Source of the DNA: Myxococcaceae bacterium
GTDB lineage: Bacteria; Myxococcota; Myxococcia; Myxococcales; Myxococcaceae
Length of the DNA: 53,282 nucleotides
Assembly (NCBI GenBank): GCA_022842905.1
Contig: JALHOS010000004.1
Span: forward strand, 1-53,282
Direction of reading: 5' to 3'
The notes under the pieces are model-generated. The model was not told the DNA's origin and made no database searches. It saw only the letters and a list, made by a program, of their open reading frames with translations. Below, piece after piece: positions 24,938-33,952 of this stretch (the stretch's first letter is position 1; the number at the start of each line of letters is the position of its first letter). A program made the translations under genes and the position numbers.

Positions 24938-25601
24938 GCGCCCAGTCCACCGGCGCGCGCCCCGCTTCGGTGAGCAGCTCGTTGATGCGGGTGAACGGCC
25001 GCCCTTCGCGCGCCTTGTCGACGAAGCGCACGCGGGACAGCGGCGACGGGTGTGGGTACTCCAGCACCGGGTGACCGTTCGCCAGCGGACGCACCAGCTC
25101 CCGCGCCTGCGCGCCCAAGCACAAGAAGACGACGCGCTCGGGCAGCGCCGCGACGTGGCGCAGCACGGCGTCCGTCACCACGCTCCACCCGAAGGCCTTG
25201 TGGGAGTTGGCCTGGCCAGCGCTCACCGTCAGCGCGGTGTTGAGCAGCAGCACGCCCTGCTTCGCCCAAGGCGTCAGATCGCCGCTGACGGGCTTGGGGC
25301 AGCCGACGTCGGCGCTCACGCCCGCCAAGAGGTTGCGCAGCGACGCCGGCAGCTTCACACCCGGGCTCACGCTGAAGGCCAGCCCGTTGGCGTGGCCCGG
25401 CGTCGGGTACGGGTCCTGCCCGAGCAGCACCACCTTCACGCCGCGTGGAGGCGTCGCCGCGAGCGCAGCGAAGATCAACGGTCTGGGAGGGAGCACGTCA
25501 CCCACGGCCTCCACCTTCGCCCCCAACGCGGCGAAGGCCTGCGAGTCGATCACGTGCCGCAGCGCTGCGCGCCACGGTGACGGAACCAGCGCGGCCAGCA
25601 C
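24921..25601 (-). CDS. ung: Uracil-DNA glycosylase, family 1
   Basis: A 226-residue DNA repair enzyme that removes uracil from DNA. The water-activating motif GQDPYPTPGHANGLAFS has the catalytic Asp63, and the leucine-loop motif HPSPLS has His184. GVLLLNTALTV and the SHKAFGW block are also typical of family 1. I choose GTG 25601, which starts VLAALVPSPWR; the longer open frame upstream runs through other genes in the wrong frame. The start is only 5 bases after the stop of the upstream small gene, so translation is probably coupled. Confidence 0.9.
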   Translation of the reverse strand: MLAALVPSPWRAALRHVIDSQAFAALGAKVEAVGDVLPPRPLIFAALAATPPRGVKVVLLGQDPYPTPGHANGLAFSVSPGVKLPASLRNLLAGVSADVGCPKPVSGDLTPWAKQGVLLLNTALTVSAGQANSHKAFGWSVVTDAVLRHVAALPERVVFLCLGAQARELVRPLANGHPVLEYPHPSPLSRVRFVDKAREGRPFTRINELLTEAGRAPVDWALTPSS

Positions 25602-25606
25602 GCGCC

Positions 25607-25861
25607 TTAGAGCTTCTTCTGCTCGTGCTCGAGCCGCCGCAGGGCGTCGCCCAGCAGCTCGAACGCCTTGGGCTCGAGGGCGGCCTCGAGGTGTCCCGTC
25701 TCCGCCAGCCGCTCGATGGCTTTGCCCAGCATCTCGCAGCCGGGGCTGGCCTTGAACTTGGCGTAGTCCTGCATGCCGCCGGGACCCTTGTTGGGGGCGA
25801 TGTTCCCGGCGGGGCTGTGTGGGTGGACTTTGAGGCTCATCAGTGGCTCCCGGGTTTTCAT
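25607..25861 (-). CDS. Small hypothetical protein
   Basis: An 84-residue protein, not recognised. The N-terminus is Pro/His-rich (VHPHSPAGNIAPNKGPGG) and the C-terminal half is an amphipathic helix ending in a charged tail (ALRRLEHEQKKL). An internal ATG at 25840 (MSLKVH) is a possible alternative start. It abuts the upstream gene, whose stop is at 25862, and precedes ung by 5 bases, which suggests a three-gene operon. Confidence 0.55.
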   Translation of the reverse strand: MKTREPLMSLKVHPHSPAGNIAPNKGPGGMQDYAKFKASPGCEMLGKAIERLAETGHLEAALEPKAFELLGDALRRLEHEQKKL

Positions 25862-26173
25862 CTACGAGAACGTCGACTCCGTGGCGACGGAGGGTGGGCG
25901 TCGCTTCCCTTGTTTGGGCAGGCAGCGCTTGCCCAGGGCGACGAGTTGTTTGGCGGCGGGGCCGAAGCCCTGCTTGTCCAGGTACCGCGACAGGAGCACC
26001 AGCTCCTTCACCGTCTCGACGGCGTTCGCCACGCACAGCGCTTCGCAGAGCGGTTGGAGGCGACCGAGCGCCGCCGTCGTGTACGCCCGCTTCGCGTCGA
26101 AGCCGTCGGCGGCCAGACACGCCGCCACGAAGCGCTGGCGCTGGCTCTCGAAGCTGGCTCGCGAGGGGGGCAT
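25862..26173 (-). CDS. Hypothetical protein, helical
   Basis: A 103-residue protein of unknown function; largely helical, with two Cys in LCEALCVANAVETVKELV and a basic C-terminal tail (KRCLPKQGKRRPP). I prefer ATG 26173 (MPPSRASFESQR) over the longer frame from 26209. No signal peptide or membrane span. It directly precedes the 84-residue gene and ung on the same strand. Confidence 0.5.
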   Translation of the reverse strand: MPPSRASFESQRQRFVAACLAADGFDAKRAYTTAALGRLQPLCEALCVANAVETVKELVLLSRYLDKQGFGPAAKQLVALGKRCLPKQGKRRPPSVATESTFS

Positions 26174-26315
26174 GTCGGAGACGAAAGGTACCGGGCTTGG
26201 TCCCCGCAATGGAACGGTCGCGCCGACGGACCTGCCCGCCGACGCAACCGAGGTGCTTGACAGGACCGTTTCGAATCAGCCGGAGGTGGGCGGCGGACCG
26301 ACCTTCACCGCGGGC

Positions 26316-26669
26316 TCAGCGGAAGTTGCCGATGATGGCTTTGATCATGTCCTGGAACATCTGCTGAATGGCCGAGATCAGCTGCACCATCATCGTGTAG
26401 CGAGCGACGGCCTCCTTCTTCTGGAGGAGCTTCTTCTCGTCCTTCAGGTCTTCGTCGGTGATCTCCGGCTTGGGGCCGAGCTTGGCGACGAGCCGCTCCA
26501 CGGCGTCGCTGCCGTTCGCCGGCTGAAACGAATCAGTCGTGGGGAAACCGACGGAGCCAGAAGGCGCGACGGTCGCGGCCTGCGACGACGTGGCGGTGGG
26601 CGGAGGCGTGGAGCCGACGCCGAAGAGTTGGGCGAACGAAGGCGCAGCTGCGCCGAGGGCGGAAACCAT
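26316..26669 (-). CDS. Hypothetical protein with conserved-looking helical C-terminus
   Basis: A 117-residue protein. The first half is Ser/Thr/Pro/Ala-rich and probably disordered. The second half is helical, with a charged block (DEDLKDEKKLLQKKEAVARY) leading into an amphipathic/hydrophobic segment rich in Met, Ile and Gln (TMMVQLISAIQQMFQDMIKAIIGNF). This end resembles the pore- or needle-like helices of small secretion substrates, but that is only a resemblance. ATG 26669 is chosen because the extension upstream is very Arg-rich. The 140 bases downstream hold no gene. Confidence 0.5.
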   Translation of the reverse strand: MVSALGAAAPSFAQLFGVGSTPPPTATSSQAATVAPSGSVGFPTTDSFQPANGSDAVERLVAKLGPKPEITDEDLKDEKKLLQKKEAVARYTMMVQLISAIQQMFQDMIKAIIGNFR

Positions 26670-26795
26670 GGGACGTACCTGGGGGCTGGAACGACGTGGG
26701 GACTGCTCCCACCAGTGTCGGCGCGGGCGGAGCGCCCTCGCTGCGCACGCCATTTACAAACATGACGCGCAACTCGAACGTCGAGACTCAGCGTC

Positions 26796-29558
26796 TCAGC
26801 TTCCGCGAGTGGTGCGCTTCTTCGCGCGGTCCCTGGCCTGCGACAGCGCCGACGTCATGTCGGGAGCCGGCTTCGCGGGCTCGGGTGATGAAGGCGTCGG
26901 AGGCGCAGCCGCTGCGTCGCTCGCCGCGCCACTCGGACTGGAAGCCGCGAGCGGCGGACCTGCGACGGCGGCGGCGCGCGGCGAGAAGGCCGGCGCGGAC
27001 TGGCGAGGCGGGCGCTGCGCGCGAGCGCGACGCTCACTGAAGAAGCGCCGCAGAATGACCTCGGCGATCAACGCCAGCACCATGGCCGCGACGAGCCAGG
27101 GCGCCAGCTCGAGCTGCGCGCTCGACTTGGCCGCCGAGTCGAAGAGCTTCACCATGGACAGCCGCTCGACGCCCTGCCCGGCCTGCGCCATGGCCCCGAG
27201 CGTCGCCTGCCCTTCCTTCTTCGGGATCGGGTCGAACTCCGGCGCCCACGGCAGCGTGACGGGCGGCGCGCGGAACACCCGCCCGTCGAGGCGCACCACC
27301 GGGTGCCACGTGCCCGGGCCGGGCAGCACGAAGTCGACGCCGACGCGGTCTTCGTCCACCCAGTGCATGGGCAGCTCTACCGGCTTCGACTTCACGTCAC
27401 CCTGGAGCATGAGCACCGTGGGCGTGCCGGCGGGGGGCGGCCGGTCCGCCGGGAAGTCGAGCGTCACGCGCGCGGTGTTGCCCACGAGCGTGGCGCGCAC
27501 CACACCGTCGCGCTCCTGCCCGAGCGGCGGCAGCAGCCAGCGCACCGCCTGCTCGAGCACCGCGCGCTGCGCCGCCCAGCCGCGGAAGCTGCCGGTCGTC
27601 TCGCCGTCGACTTCGAAGGGCAGCGCCGCCGCGCGCCCGGCCCCGTGCGGCGCGAAGGCCAAGAGCGGCGCCTTGTTCTCGTCGTCGGCCTTCAGGGCCA
27701 CGTTCGCCAGCGGCCGCAGGTACGTCAGGTTGTACCCGGCGATGGTGGTGCTCGCGCCTGGCGGCAGCTGGCCGAGCAGCGTGGCGTCGCCGCCGAGCAC
27801 CACCTTCGTCTGCGCTTCGACGAAGGTGCTCCGCGCCACGGCGATGGTCTCCTGACTGAAGATGCGCGGCAGGCTGGTGACGTCTTCGGCGAAGTAGATG
27901 CGGCCGTCTCCTCTCGTGGCCACCTCACGCAGCAGCGCCGCGTCGCTGTCCGTCGGCCGCCCCATGCCGATGACGGACACCGTCACCTTCTCGGCCCGCA
28001 GCTGGGTGAGGGTGCGCTGGTAGTCGTCGGGGTCCGTGCTGTCCGACGCGTCGGCGAAGAGCAGCACGTGCCGCGTCGGGCGCGACGAGCTCAGGATCTC
28101 CTTCTTCCCTTCGCGCAGGCCCACGCCCACCAAGATGCCACCGCCGCCCGAGAAGCCCTTGGCCACCTTGTCCAGCGGCAGGCCGCCGGCCACCGCCCGC
28201 ATCGAGAAGATGGTGTGCGGCCCGGTGTCCACCATGGTGACGCTCGCCTCGTCGCGCTCGTCGAGCAGCTGCAGCGCGCCGACGACGCCTTCGGCGGCGA
28301 GCTCCATCTTCGTGCGCCCGTCGGGGATCGTCGCGCCCATGGAGCAGCTGCAGTCCATGATGACGCTCAGGGCGATGGGCGCCTTGCGCTGCTCTTCGCG
28401 GACCTCGAGCGTCACCGGCAGCACGTCTTCCACGGGCGACTTGCGGTAGCCGCCTTCCCCGAAGCTGTGGTGGCCGCCCGTCATCAACAACCCGCCGCCC
28501 AGCTCGCGCACGTACGCCGCCACCGCGCGCAAGCCGCCTTCCGTCAGCCGGCTCGCGTCCACGTCTTCGAGCACCAGCGCCGCCGCGCCCTCGAGCGTCG
28601 CCAGGTCCAGCGGCCCCGGCGCGCGCACCACGACGTCGAGCTTGGCCGCCGTCAGCGCACGGACGAGCGTGCCCCCAGGCTTGTCCGTCACCACCAGCAC
28701 CATCGGCGGCCCTTCGACGCGCAGCACGCCGCGGCCGACGTCGTTCTCCGCCACGCCGTCGCCTTGGGCCTGCACCTGCAGCTGGTAGGCGGCCAGGCCC
28801 GGCTTCTCGAGCAAGTCGCGGAACGTCAGCACCGTGGGGCCCGCCGGCAGCGTGCGCGTCGTGCGCGCGAGCGGCTTCCCGTCGCGGAACAGGCCCACGG
28901 TGACTTCCACCGGCGCGCTGGTCGTCACGGTGGCTTGCAGCTGGAACGGCTCGTTCGCGGCGACGGCGCTGGGCAACAGCAAGCCCGTCACCGCCACGTC
29001 CAGCGGCGCGTCTTCGCGGCCGAGCCAACGGAAGTCCACGTTGATACCTCGAGACGCCAGGCGCCGCGCGGCGGCCTTCACGTCGGCGCCGCTCGCCTTG
29101 CCGTCGCTGACGACGACGACGCGGCCCTTGCGCCCGGCGGGCAGCGAGTCGTTCGCGGCCTCCAGCGCCGTGGCCAGGTTCGACGCGGTGTCGTCGACCG
29201 CGGTCTGGAAGCCGGGGAAGGTGCCTTGCGCGGAGAGCGGCAGGTCCACGCGCGCTTCCCGCCCGAAGCTGATGACGCCCAGCCGGTCTTCGGGGCCCCG
29301 CTGCGCCGCGGCCAGGCGAATGAGCTCCTCGACCGAGCCCTGGCTGCCCGGCGGCATCGAGCGCGAGCGGTCCACCACGAAGAGGACGTCGCTGCCGCCT
29401 TGCTCGAGCTGCACCAGCGGCCGGGCCAGGGCGAGCACCCCCAAGAGCAGGAGCGCCACGCGCAGCGCGAACGCTGGGCCGTTCACTCGGCCCGCCCGCA
29501 ACAGCAGCGCGAGCAGCGGCACGGCCAGCAACAGCGCGAGCGGCGTCGCGAGGCTCAT
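26796..29558 (-). CDS. Membrane protein with two von Willebrand A domains
   Basis: A 920-residue inner-membrane protein, last gene of the MoxR/ABC/VWA operon. Two N-terminal spans (about 5-20 and 30-47) precede a first VWA domain with metal-site motif VDRSRSM (DxSxS). A beta-sandwich region follows, then a glutamine-amidotransferase-like segment ending in GGGLLMTGGHHSFGEGGY, a second VWA domain with MDCSCSMG (also DxSxS), and a C-terminal span near residue 835 followed by a basic, Pro/Ala-rich cytoplasmic tail. VWA domains bind protein partners through a metal; with MoxR they usually act in assembly or activation of protein complexes. ATG 29558 overlaps the stop of the repeat ORF by 4 bases. 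Confidence 0.8.
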   Translation of the reverse strand: MSLATPLALLLAVPLLALLLRAGRVNGPAFALRVALLLLGVLALARPLVQLEQGGSDVLFVVDRSRSMPPGSQGSVEELIRLAAAQRGPEDRLGVISFGREARVDLPLSAQGTFPGFQTAVDDTASNLATALEAANDSLPAGRKGRVVVVSDGKASGADVKAAARRLASRGINVDFRWLGREDAPLDVAVTGLLLPSAVAANEPFQLQATVTTSAPVEVTVGLFRDGKPLARTTRTLPAGPTVLTFRDLLEKPGLAAYQLQVQAQGDGVAENDVGRGVLRVEGPPMVLVVTDKPGGTLVRALTAAKLDVVVRAPGPLDLATLEGAAALVLEDVDASRLTEGGLRAVAAYVRELGGGLLMTGGHHSFGEGGYRKSPVEDVLPVTLEVREEQRKAPIALSVIMDCSCSMGATIPDGRTKMELAAEGVVGALQLLDERDEASVTMVDTGPHTIFSMRAVAGGLPLDKVAKGFSGGGGILVGVGLREGKKEILSSSRPTRHVLLFADASDSTDPDDYQRTLTQLRAEKVTVSVIGMGRPTDSDAALLREVATRGDGRIYFAEDVTSLPRIFSQETIAVARSTFVEAQTKVVLGGDATLLGQLPPGASTTIAGYNLTYLRPLANVALKADDENKAPLLAFAPHGAGRAAALPFEVDGETTGSFRGWAAQRAVLEQAVRWLLPPLGQERDGVVRATLVGNTARVTLDFPADRPPPAGTPTVLMLQGDVKSKPVELPMHWVDEDRVGVDFVLPGPGTWHPVVRLDGRVFRAPPVTLPWAPEFDPIPKKEGQATLGAMAQAGQGVERLSMVKLFDSAAKSSAQLELAPWLVAAMVLALIAEVILRRFFSERRARAQRPPRQSAPAFSPRAAAVAGPPLAASSPSGAASDAAAAPPTPSSPEPAKPAPDMTSALSQARDRAKKRTTRGS

Positions 29559-29950
29559 GTCGTCACCTCGGCATCAGCGGGTCGATGGCGACGCGACGCC
29601 GTCAGCGCGAAGTCGAGCCCCAGCGCGGCGAACAGCGCGAGCGATGTCGCGAGGCTCACGTCGCCACCTCCGCATCGTCGCTGGCGACGCGACGCCGTCG
29701 GCGAGGAGTCGAGCGCCAGCGCAGCCCACCGCGCGAGCGATGTCGCGAGGCTCACGTCGCCACCTCCGCATCGTCGCTGGCGACGCGACGCCGTCAGCGA
29801 GGAGTCGTGCGCCAGCGCAGCGAAAAGCGCGATCGGCGTGGCGAGGCTCACGTCGCCACCATCCGCTTCAGCGGGCCGGCGGCGCGACGCCGTCAGCGCG
29901 AAGTCGAGCCCCAGCACAGCGAGCACTGCGAGCGGCGTCGCGAAGCTCAC
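29555..29950 (-). CDS. 131-residue ORF made of four junction-derived repeats
   Basis: An open frame starting at GTG 29950 and ending at 29555, made of four units of 32-34 residues, each reading roughly VSLATPLALFAALGLD then FALTASRR and a charged tail. It overlaps the upstream BatA-like gene by 4 bases (GTGA) and the downstream VWA gene by 4 bases (ATGA), exactly like the other genes of this operon, which argues that it is translated. Each unit would give one short hydrophobic helix with basic residues after it; units 2 and 3 have lost hydrophobicity (DSSLTASRR, DSSPTASRR) and look decayed. It has no recognisable homology other than to its two neighbours. Confidence 0.45.
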   Translation of the reverse strand: MSFATPLAVLAVLGLDFALTASRRRPAEADGGDVSLATPIALFAALAHDSSLTASRRQRRCGGGDVSLATSLARWAALALDSSPTASRRQRRCGGGDVSLATSLALFAALGLDFALTASRRHRPADAEVTT

Positions 29951-30045
29951 GAGGCCACCCCCGCTTCTGCCGGTCGACGGCGACGCGAGGCCGTCAGCGC
30001 GAAGTCCAGCCCCAGCGCGGCGAGCAGCGCCAGCAGCGGCCAGCG
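29559..30045. repeat. Tandem repeat of a gene junction, about 96-101 bp period, five copies
   Basis: The sequence joining the 3' end of the BatA-like gene to the 5' start of the VWA gene is present in tandem. On the minus strand, GTG/ATG-AGC start-like elements lie at 29950, 29851, 29755, 29659 and 29558 (spacings 99, 96, 96 and 101). Each copy carries the code for LGLDFALTASRR from the end of one gene and for MSLATPLAL from the start of the next. The outer copies are the genes themselves. Confidence 0.8.
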
Positions 30046-31686
30046 AGAGCGGGGCAACTGCGCGGCCTCGCTGGCCAGGGGCAGCCCTTCGGTGGCGACG
30101 TGTTCGAACGGCCCCCGCCCGGTGAGGTTCGACTCGTGAGGGTCCATCGCCATCACCTCGAGCTCGTCGACCACGGTGCCGTCTTCCGTCAGCACCCAGC
30201 GGCCCGGCGACGACAGCGGCGGCAGCACCAGCGGGCCGGCGCCCACCACCTGGCGCTTCTGTCCACGAGGGCCCACCAGCGCCGACGCCACCTGCGCCCG
30301 CGTCACCACCCGCACGTCTTCGCCCAGCATCAGCTGCTTGCGCGGGAAGCCGTGCAGCCGGCCGCGCACCTGTCGGGCAGCGTTCATGAGCAGCAGGGGC
30401 CAGGCGGGCGTGCGCTGCACGTTGCTGCGCGCCAGCTCCACGTTGAAGTGCAGCCGCCCGTCGTCCTCCTCGCTCACCAGCACGGTGGCCCCGGCGCTGA
30501 GCAGCGGCCGGCCCGGAGGGTTGGCGCCCGCCGTCCACACCACGCCGCCCAGCTCCACGTCGTCGAGCAACGGGTGGCCCTTGAGCGCGAAGAAGGGCCC
30601 CACGAAGGAAGACAGCGGCGGCGCGGCGCCGACGGTCAACTGCGCGCTCGAGCCCGGCGGCCCGACACCCAGCGCCGGCGTGGCCGACGACGTCACCGCG
30701 GGCGCGACCGCGACGAAGCGCTCGAGGGTGCTCTTGGCGACCGCGTCCAAGCCCGGCAGCGCCCCGACGGACACCGGCGCGTCGCTCGCGGGCAGCAACG
30801 TGAGCCGGCCGTCTTCGACGAGCGCGTCGTCCGGGAGCCGCGCGTCGATGGGGCCGCCTGTCCCGACTTCGAGGCGCACCACACCGCTCTTGCCCGCCAG
30901 CAGGCTCAGCGGCTGCTCGCGCACGCCGCCGTCGTCCAGCGTCAGCCGAACCGGCACCTCCACGCTCTCTGTCCCGAAGTTCGTCACCCGCAGCGTCACC
31001 CGCGTCAGCCCGCGCTCGTCGTGCCGCTGGGCGGACACGAAGGCCACGTTGTCCAGCGCCTTGCCGACGGACGTCACGTCGACGTTGCCGGGCAGCGCCA
31101 GGTTCTCGGGCACCGGCCCGTCGGTCACCAACAGCACCCGTTGCTCCTTGAGCGACGACATCTCCCGAGCCAGCACGAGCGCCGCGGCGAGGTCGTGCGC
31201 GGGCTGGTTGGGCTGCCAGCCGCTCAGCGCGTCCTTCACGCGGCGCTCGTCGGCGCGCGGCCCCGCGAGCACGACGGGCTTGAGGCCCGACTCGATGACG
31301 GTGGCCACGGTGCCCGGCGTGCGGCCGACCTGCGCGAGGACGACGGCCACGGCGCGCTCAGCCGCCGTCTGGCCACCACTCTTCGCGCGCATGGACAAGC
31401 TGCCGTCCACCACCACCACCACGTGCGGCGCAGTCTGCGGAGTGCTCAGCCGAAGGTCCGCCAGGTAGACGGCGGCGAGCACCACGGCGAGCAGCTCGAG
31501 CAGCAGCGACGCCTCCCGCGAGAAGCGCTCGAACTTCGCGCCGGCCTCGGCGAGCTGGTCCGTCTGGCGCCACAGAAACAGGGCGCTGACGACGCGCGGC
31601 GGCTGCCGGCGGCGCAGGAAGTACGCGGCGGTGATGGGCAGCGCGGCGAGCAGCGCCAACAAGCCCAGGGGCGTCAGCGCCGTCAT
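29947..31686 (-). CDS. BatA-like VWA membrane protein
   Basis: A 579-residue protein. The N-terminus has the BatA-type layout: a span at about 5-22, the RRRQPPRVVSALFLW segment, a second span at about 58-76, then a VWA domain with metal motif VVDGSLSM. A long beta-rich region follows (about 215-540), probably periplasmic, and a last span near residues 550-566 ends in Arg-rich residues. The protein overlaps DUF58 upstream and the repeat ORF downstream by 4 bases each. Its last 30 residues are the source, or one copy, of the junction repeat. Confidence 0.8.
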   Translation of the reverse strand: MTALTPLGLLALLAALPITAAYFLRRRQPPRVVSALFLWRQTDQLAEAGAKFERFSREASLLLELLAVVLAAVYLADLRLSTPQTAPHVVVVVDGSLSMRAKSGGQTAAERAVAVVLAQVGRTPGTVATVIESGLKPVVLAGPRADERRVKDALSGWQPNQPAHDLAAALVLAREMSSLKEQRVLLVTDGPVPENLALPGNVDVTSVGKALDNVAFVSAQRHDERGLTRVTLRVTNFGTESVEVPVRLTLDDGGVREQPLSLLAGKSGVVRLEVGTGGPIDARLPDDALVEDGRLTLLPASDAPVSVGALPGLDAVAKSTLERFVAVAPAVTSSATPALGVGPPGSSAQLTVGAAPPLSSFVGPFFALKGHPLLDDVELGGVVWTAGANPPGRPLLSAGATVLVSEEDDGRLHFNVELARSNVQRTPAWPLLLMNAARQVRGRLHGFPRKQLMLGEDVRVVTRAQVASALVGPRGQKRQVVGAGPLVLPPLSSPGRWVLTEDGTVVDELEVMAMDPHESNLTGRGPFEHVATEGLPLASEAAQLPRSRWPLLALLAALGLDFALTASRRRRPAEAGVAS

Positions 31687-32528
31687 GCCACCTCACAGAG
31701 CGCGGCCAGCTCGCGGCGCGCCAGCACGTCCACCGGGGCGGCGGCCGACACCTGCAGGAAGAGGCCCCGCACCCGCTCAACCGCCAGCTGCCACTGCGCG
31801 ACGTGGGCTTCGAGCTTGAGCAGGTACGCGTCCACCACCGCGTCGCTCAGCCGCCGCTCCAGCGCCTCTCCCGTCTCGCTGTCCGTCAGCTGCGCACCCA
31901 AGCCTCGCGGCGGCGAGAGCTCTTCGTCGTCCAGCACCTGGACGAAGGCGGTGCCGGCGGCGTGCCGGGCCAGCCGCTCGACCAGCGGGCGGGGCTCGGC
32001 TTCCACCAGAAAGTCGCTGACGACGACACGCAGGCCGCAGGGGCGCAGCGGCGGCGCGCGCTGGAGCACCGCGGGCAACGGCTCGACGCCATCGAGCACC
32101 GTCGACAACAGCGCGGTGCGACAGTCGGCGCCGGCGCTCCGCCGCGGAGTGGCGCCCAGCACGGTGAGCACGACCTCGAGCCCGCTGCGCTGGGCGGCGG
32201 AGCACAGCCAGGCGGCGATCTCCTTGCCCCGCGCGCCCTTGGCCTCGGACACCGCCATGGACTTCGACGCGTCGAGCAGCACCTCGACGCGCGGCGAGAC
32301 TTCTTCCTGCCGCACCCGCACCACCAGCTCCTGTGTGCGCGCGACGGCGTTCCAGTCGATGTGCCGCACGTCGTCGCCCGGGTGGTAGCGGCGGAAGTCA
32401 TGCAGCTCCATGGAGCTGCCCACCGACGCCGAGCGCACGTCTCCGACTCGCCCCCGGTGGGGAACCCGCGGCAGCTTGAGCGTCACCTGCGCGGCGGCGC
32501 GCTCGACGGCGGCGACGTCGAAGCTCAT
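31683..32528 (-). CDS. DUF58 domain protein
   Basis: A 281-residue cytoplasmic protein of the DUF58 family, which almost always accompanies MoxR ATPases and VWA proteins. The hallmark is the ELHDFRRYHPGDDVRHIDWNAVARTQELVVR block (about residues 40-72), followed by a degenerate VWA-like fold with LLDASKSM. It probably acts as an adaptor between the MoxR ATPase and the membrane VWA proteins (inference from family context). ATG 32528 overlaps the permease stop by 4 bases, and its own stop overlaps the BatA-like start by 4. Confidence 0.85.
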   Translation of the reverse strand: MSFDVAAVERAAAQVTLKLPRVPHRGRVGDVRSASVGSSMELHDFRRYHPGDDVRHIDWNAVARTQELVVRVRQEEVSPRVEVLLDASKSMAVSEAKGARGKEIAAWLCSAAQRSGLEVVLTVLGATPRRSAGADCRTALLSTVLDGVEPLPAVLQRAPPLRPCGLRVVVSDFLVEAEPRPLVERLARHAAGTAFVQVLDDEELSPPRGLGAQLTDSETGEALERRLSDAVVDAYLLKLEAHVAQWQLAVERVRGLFLQVSAAAPVDVLARRELAALCEVA

Positions 32529-33952
32529 GCGCGACGGGCTCCGTCCACGGCCGACAGGCTGAAGTGCGCGAGCAGCACGACGACCGCCGTTACGCCCCCC
32601 AGCACGACGAAGGCGGCCAGCGTCCCGGCCTTGGACTTGTCGAAGAAGTTCACCAGGCCTACGACGGGGTTGAGCAAATTGACGCCGACGTGGTTGCCGC
32701 GCTCCCCGGCGAGCGCCGCGGTGAGCGGCGGGGCGATGCTCCCCAGCATGCTGGTGACGAGGAAGCCCAGCCGGCTCGCCACCGGCTCCCCGAAGCGACG
32801 GAGCACGCGGCGCCCAACCACCACGCCCAAGGACAGGTACAGCACGCAGTACAGCGGCGCGCCCAACGCCCCAGACGCGGGCTTGCCGGGCTTGAGCTGG
32901 TCCAGGCTCGCGGCGAGGAGCAGCCACACCAGCCAGGTACCGAGGAAGAGCGTGACGATGAGCCAGTAGCTGCGCAGCGCGCCGGGCTTGAGCCAGTCCA
33001 CCTCGGACGCCGCCGCCTTGGGCCAGCCGTCGCGCTCGCTGATGGCGAAGAAGCCAAAGCCCAGGAGGAACAAACAGCAAATGACGACGCCCGCGGCCAG
33101 GTCGTCCGCGCCCGTCGCGCTGCCGTTGACGAGCGCCGCGCCGGCGAAGAAGAGCCAGCCACCCAAGACGAACACGACCAGCGCCCGCCGCGTCCCCGCC
33201 GCCGTCGACTCCGACTCGAGCGACACGCCGGCCGCCCCGCCTTCGAGCGCCAGCACCGTCCCCGCCAGGCACACCCAGCTGAAGGCGACGCTGAAGTAGC
33301 GGAACTCCTCTTCGACGAAGAGCCCGCGGCGGTTGAGTTCTTCGAGCGGCGCGACGGTGAGCAGGCAGGCCCCGGCGAGCAGGGCCAGTGTCCCCAAGTT
33401 GGCCGCCGCTCGCCCCTGCTTCGATCTTCCCTGTGTCGCCAGCGCCACCGACACCGCCGTCAGCAGCGACGACCAGCACGCGCCGAGCCACACCATGCCG
33501 ACGATGTCGACCACGGAGATGCCGTTGAGGAAGTACGCGAAGATGAGGAAGGGCACGCCGGCCGACGCGAAGAGCGCCGACTGCGAGAGCGCGCTCAGGT
33601 ACTTCCCGTAGACGATGCGGCGGGAGCCCAGGCCAGTCAGCGCGAGGAGCACCCAGGTCTCCTCTTCCTGCTCGCGCAGCATCGAGCGGAACGCGGTGTA
33701 CGGAATGATGAAGAAGCACACGCCGCCCAGCGCGACGAAGAACGCAGTGAAGTACTCGTCTCCCTGGGGACGGCCGGACGCCGCGCGCCCGTCGGCGTAC
33801 GCCACCAGCGCCACCACCACGCAGGTGGCCAGCAGCAGACTGAAGAAGATGGCGAACACCCGCGCGCGCAGGCCCTGGCGGACCTCCTTGACCACCAGCG
33901 GACCGACCGCGTCCTGCAGCCGGTCGGCGAGGCTGGCCGCGCCGGCGCTCAC
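32525..33952 (-). CDS. ABC-2 type permease, second copy
   Basis: A 475-residue integral membrane protein with about 12 hydrophobic segments. It is clearly paralogous to the upstream permease: both begin with a short amphipathic tail, then VVKEVRQGLRARVFAIFFSLLLATCVV here and IVIKEVRQGLRQRLFVVFFTLMLVSCVV there, and both contain FFIIPYxAxRSM and EDETWVLLxLTGLGxRRI-type loops. Start GTG 33952 overlaps the previous stop by 4 bases. Two unequal permeases with one ATPase gene imply a heterodimeric channel. Confidence 0.82.
   Translation of the reverse strand: MSAGAASLADRLQDAVGPLVVKEVRQGLRARVFAIFFSLLLATCVVVALVAYADGRAASGRPQGDEYFTAFFVALGGVCFFIIPYTAFRSMLREQEEETWVLLALTGLGSRRIVYGKYLSALSQSALFASAGVPFLIFAYFLNGISVVDIVGMVWLGACWSSLLTAVSVALATQGRSKQGRAAANLGTLALLAGACLLTVAPLEELNRRGLFVEEEFRYFSVAFSWVCLAGTVLALEGGAAGVSLESESTAAGTRRALVVFVLGGWLFFAGAALVNGSATGADDLAAGVVICCLFLLGFGFFAISERDGWPKAAASEVDWLKPGALRSYWLIVTLFLGTWLVWLLLAASLDQLKPGKPASGALGAPLYCVLYLSLGVVVGRRVLRRFGEPVASRLGFLVTSMLGSIAPPLTAALAGERGNHVGVNLLNPVVGLVNFFDKSKAGTLAAFVVLGGVTAVVVLLAHFSLSAVDGARRA

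Noticed and set aside
26256-26261. Perfect TTGACA hexamer on the plus strand
   Set aside because: There is no -10 partner and no plus-strand gene downstream for over 15 kb.
27303-32388. Very long plus-strand ORFs opposite the VWA, BatA and DUF58 genes
   Set aside because: Their products are His/Arg/Pro-rich with no domain pattern, whereas the minus-strand frames have clear VWA and DUF58 motifs; such antisense frames are normal at this GC content.
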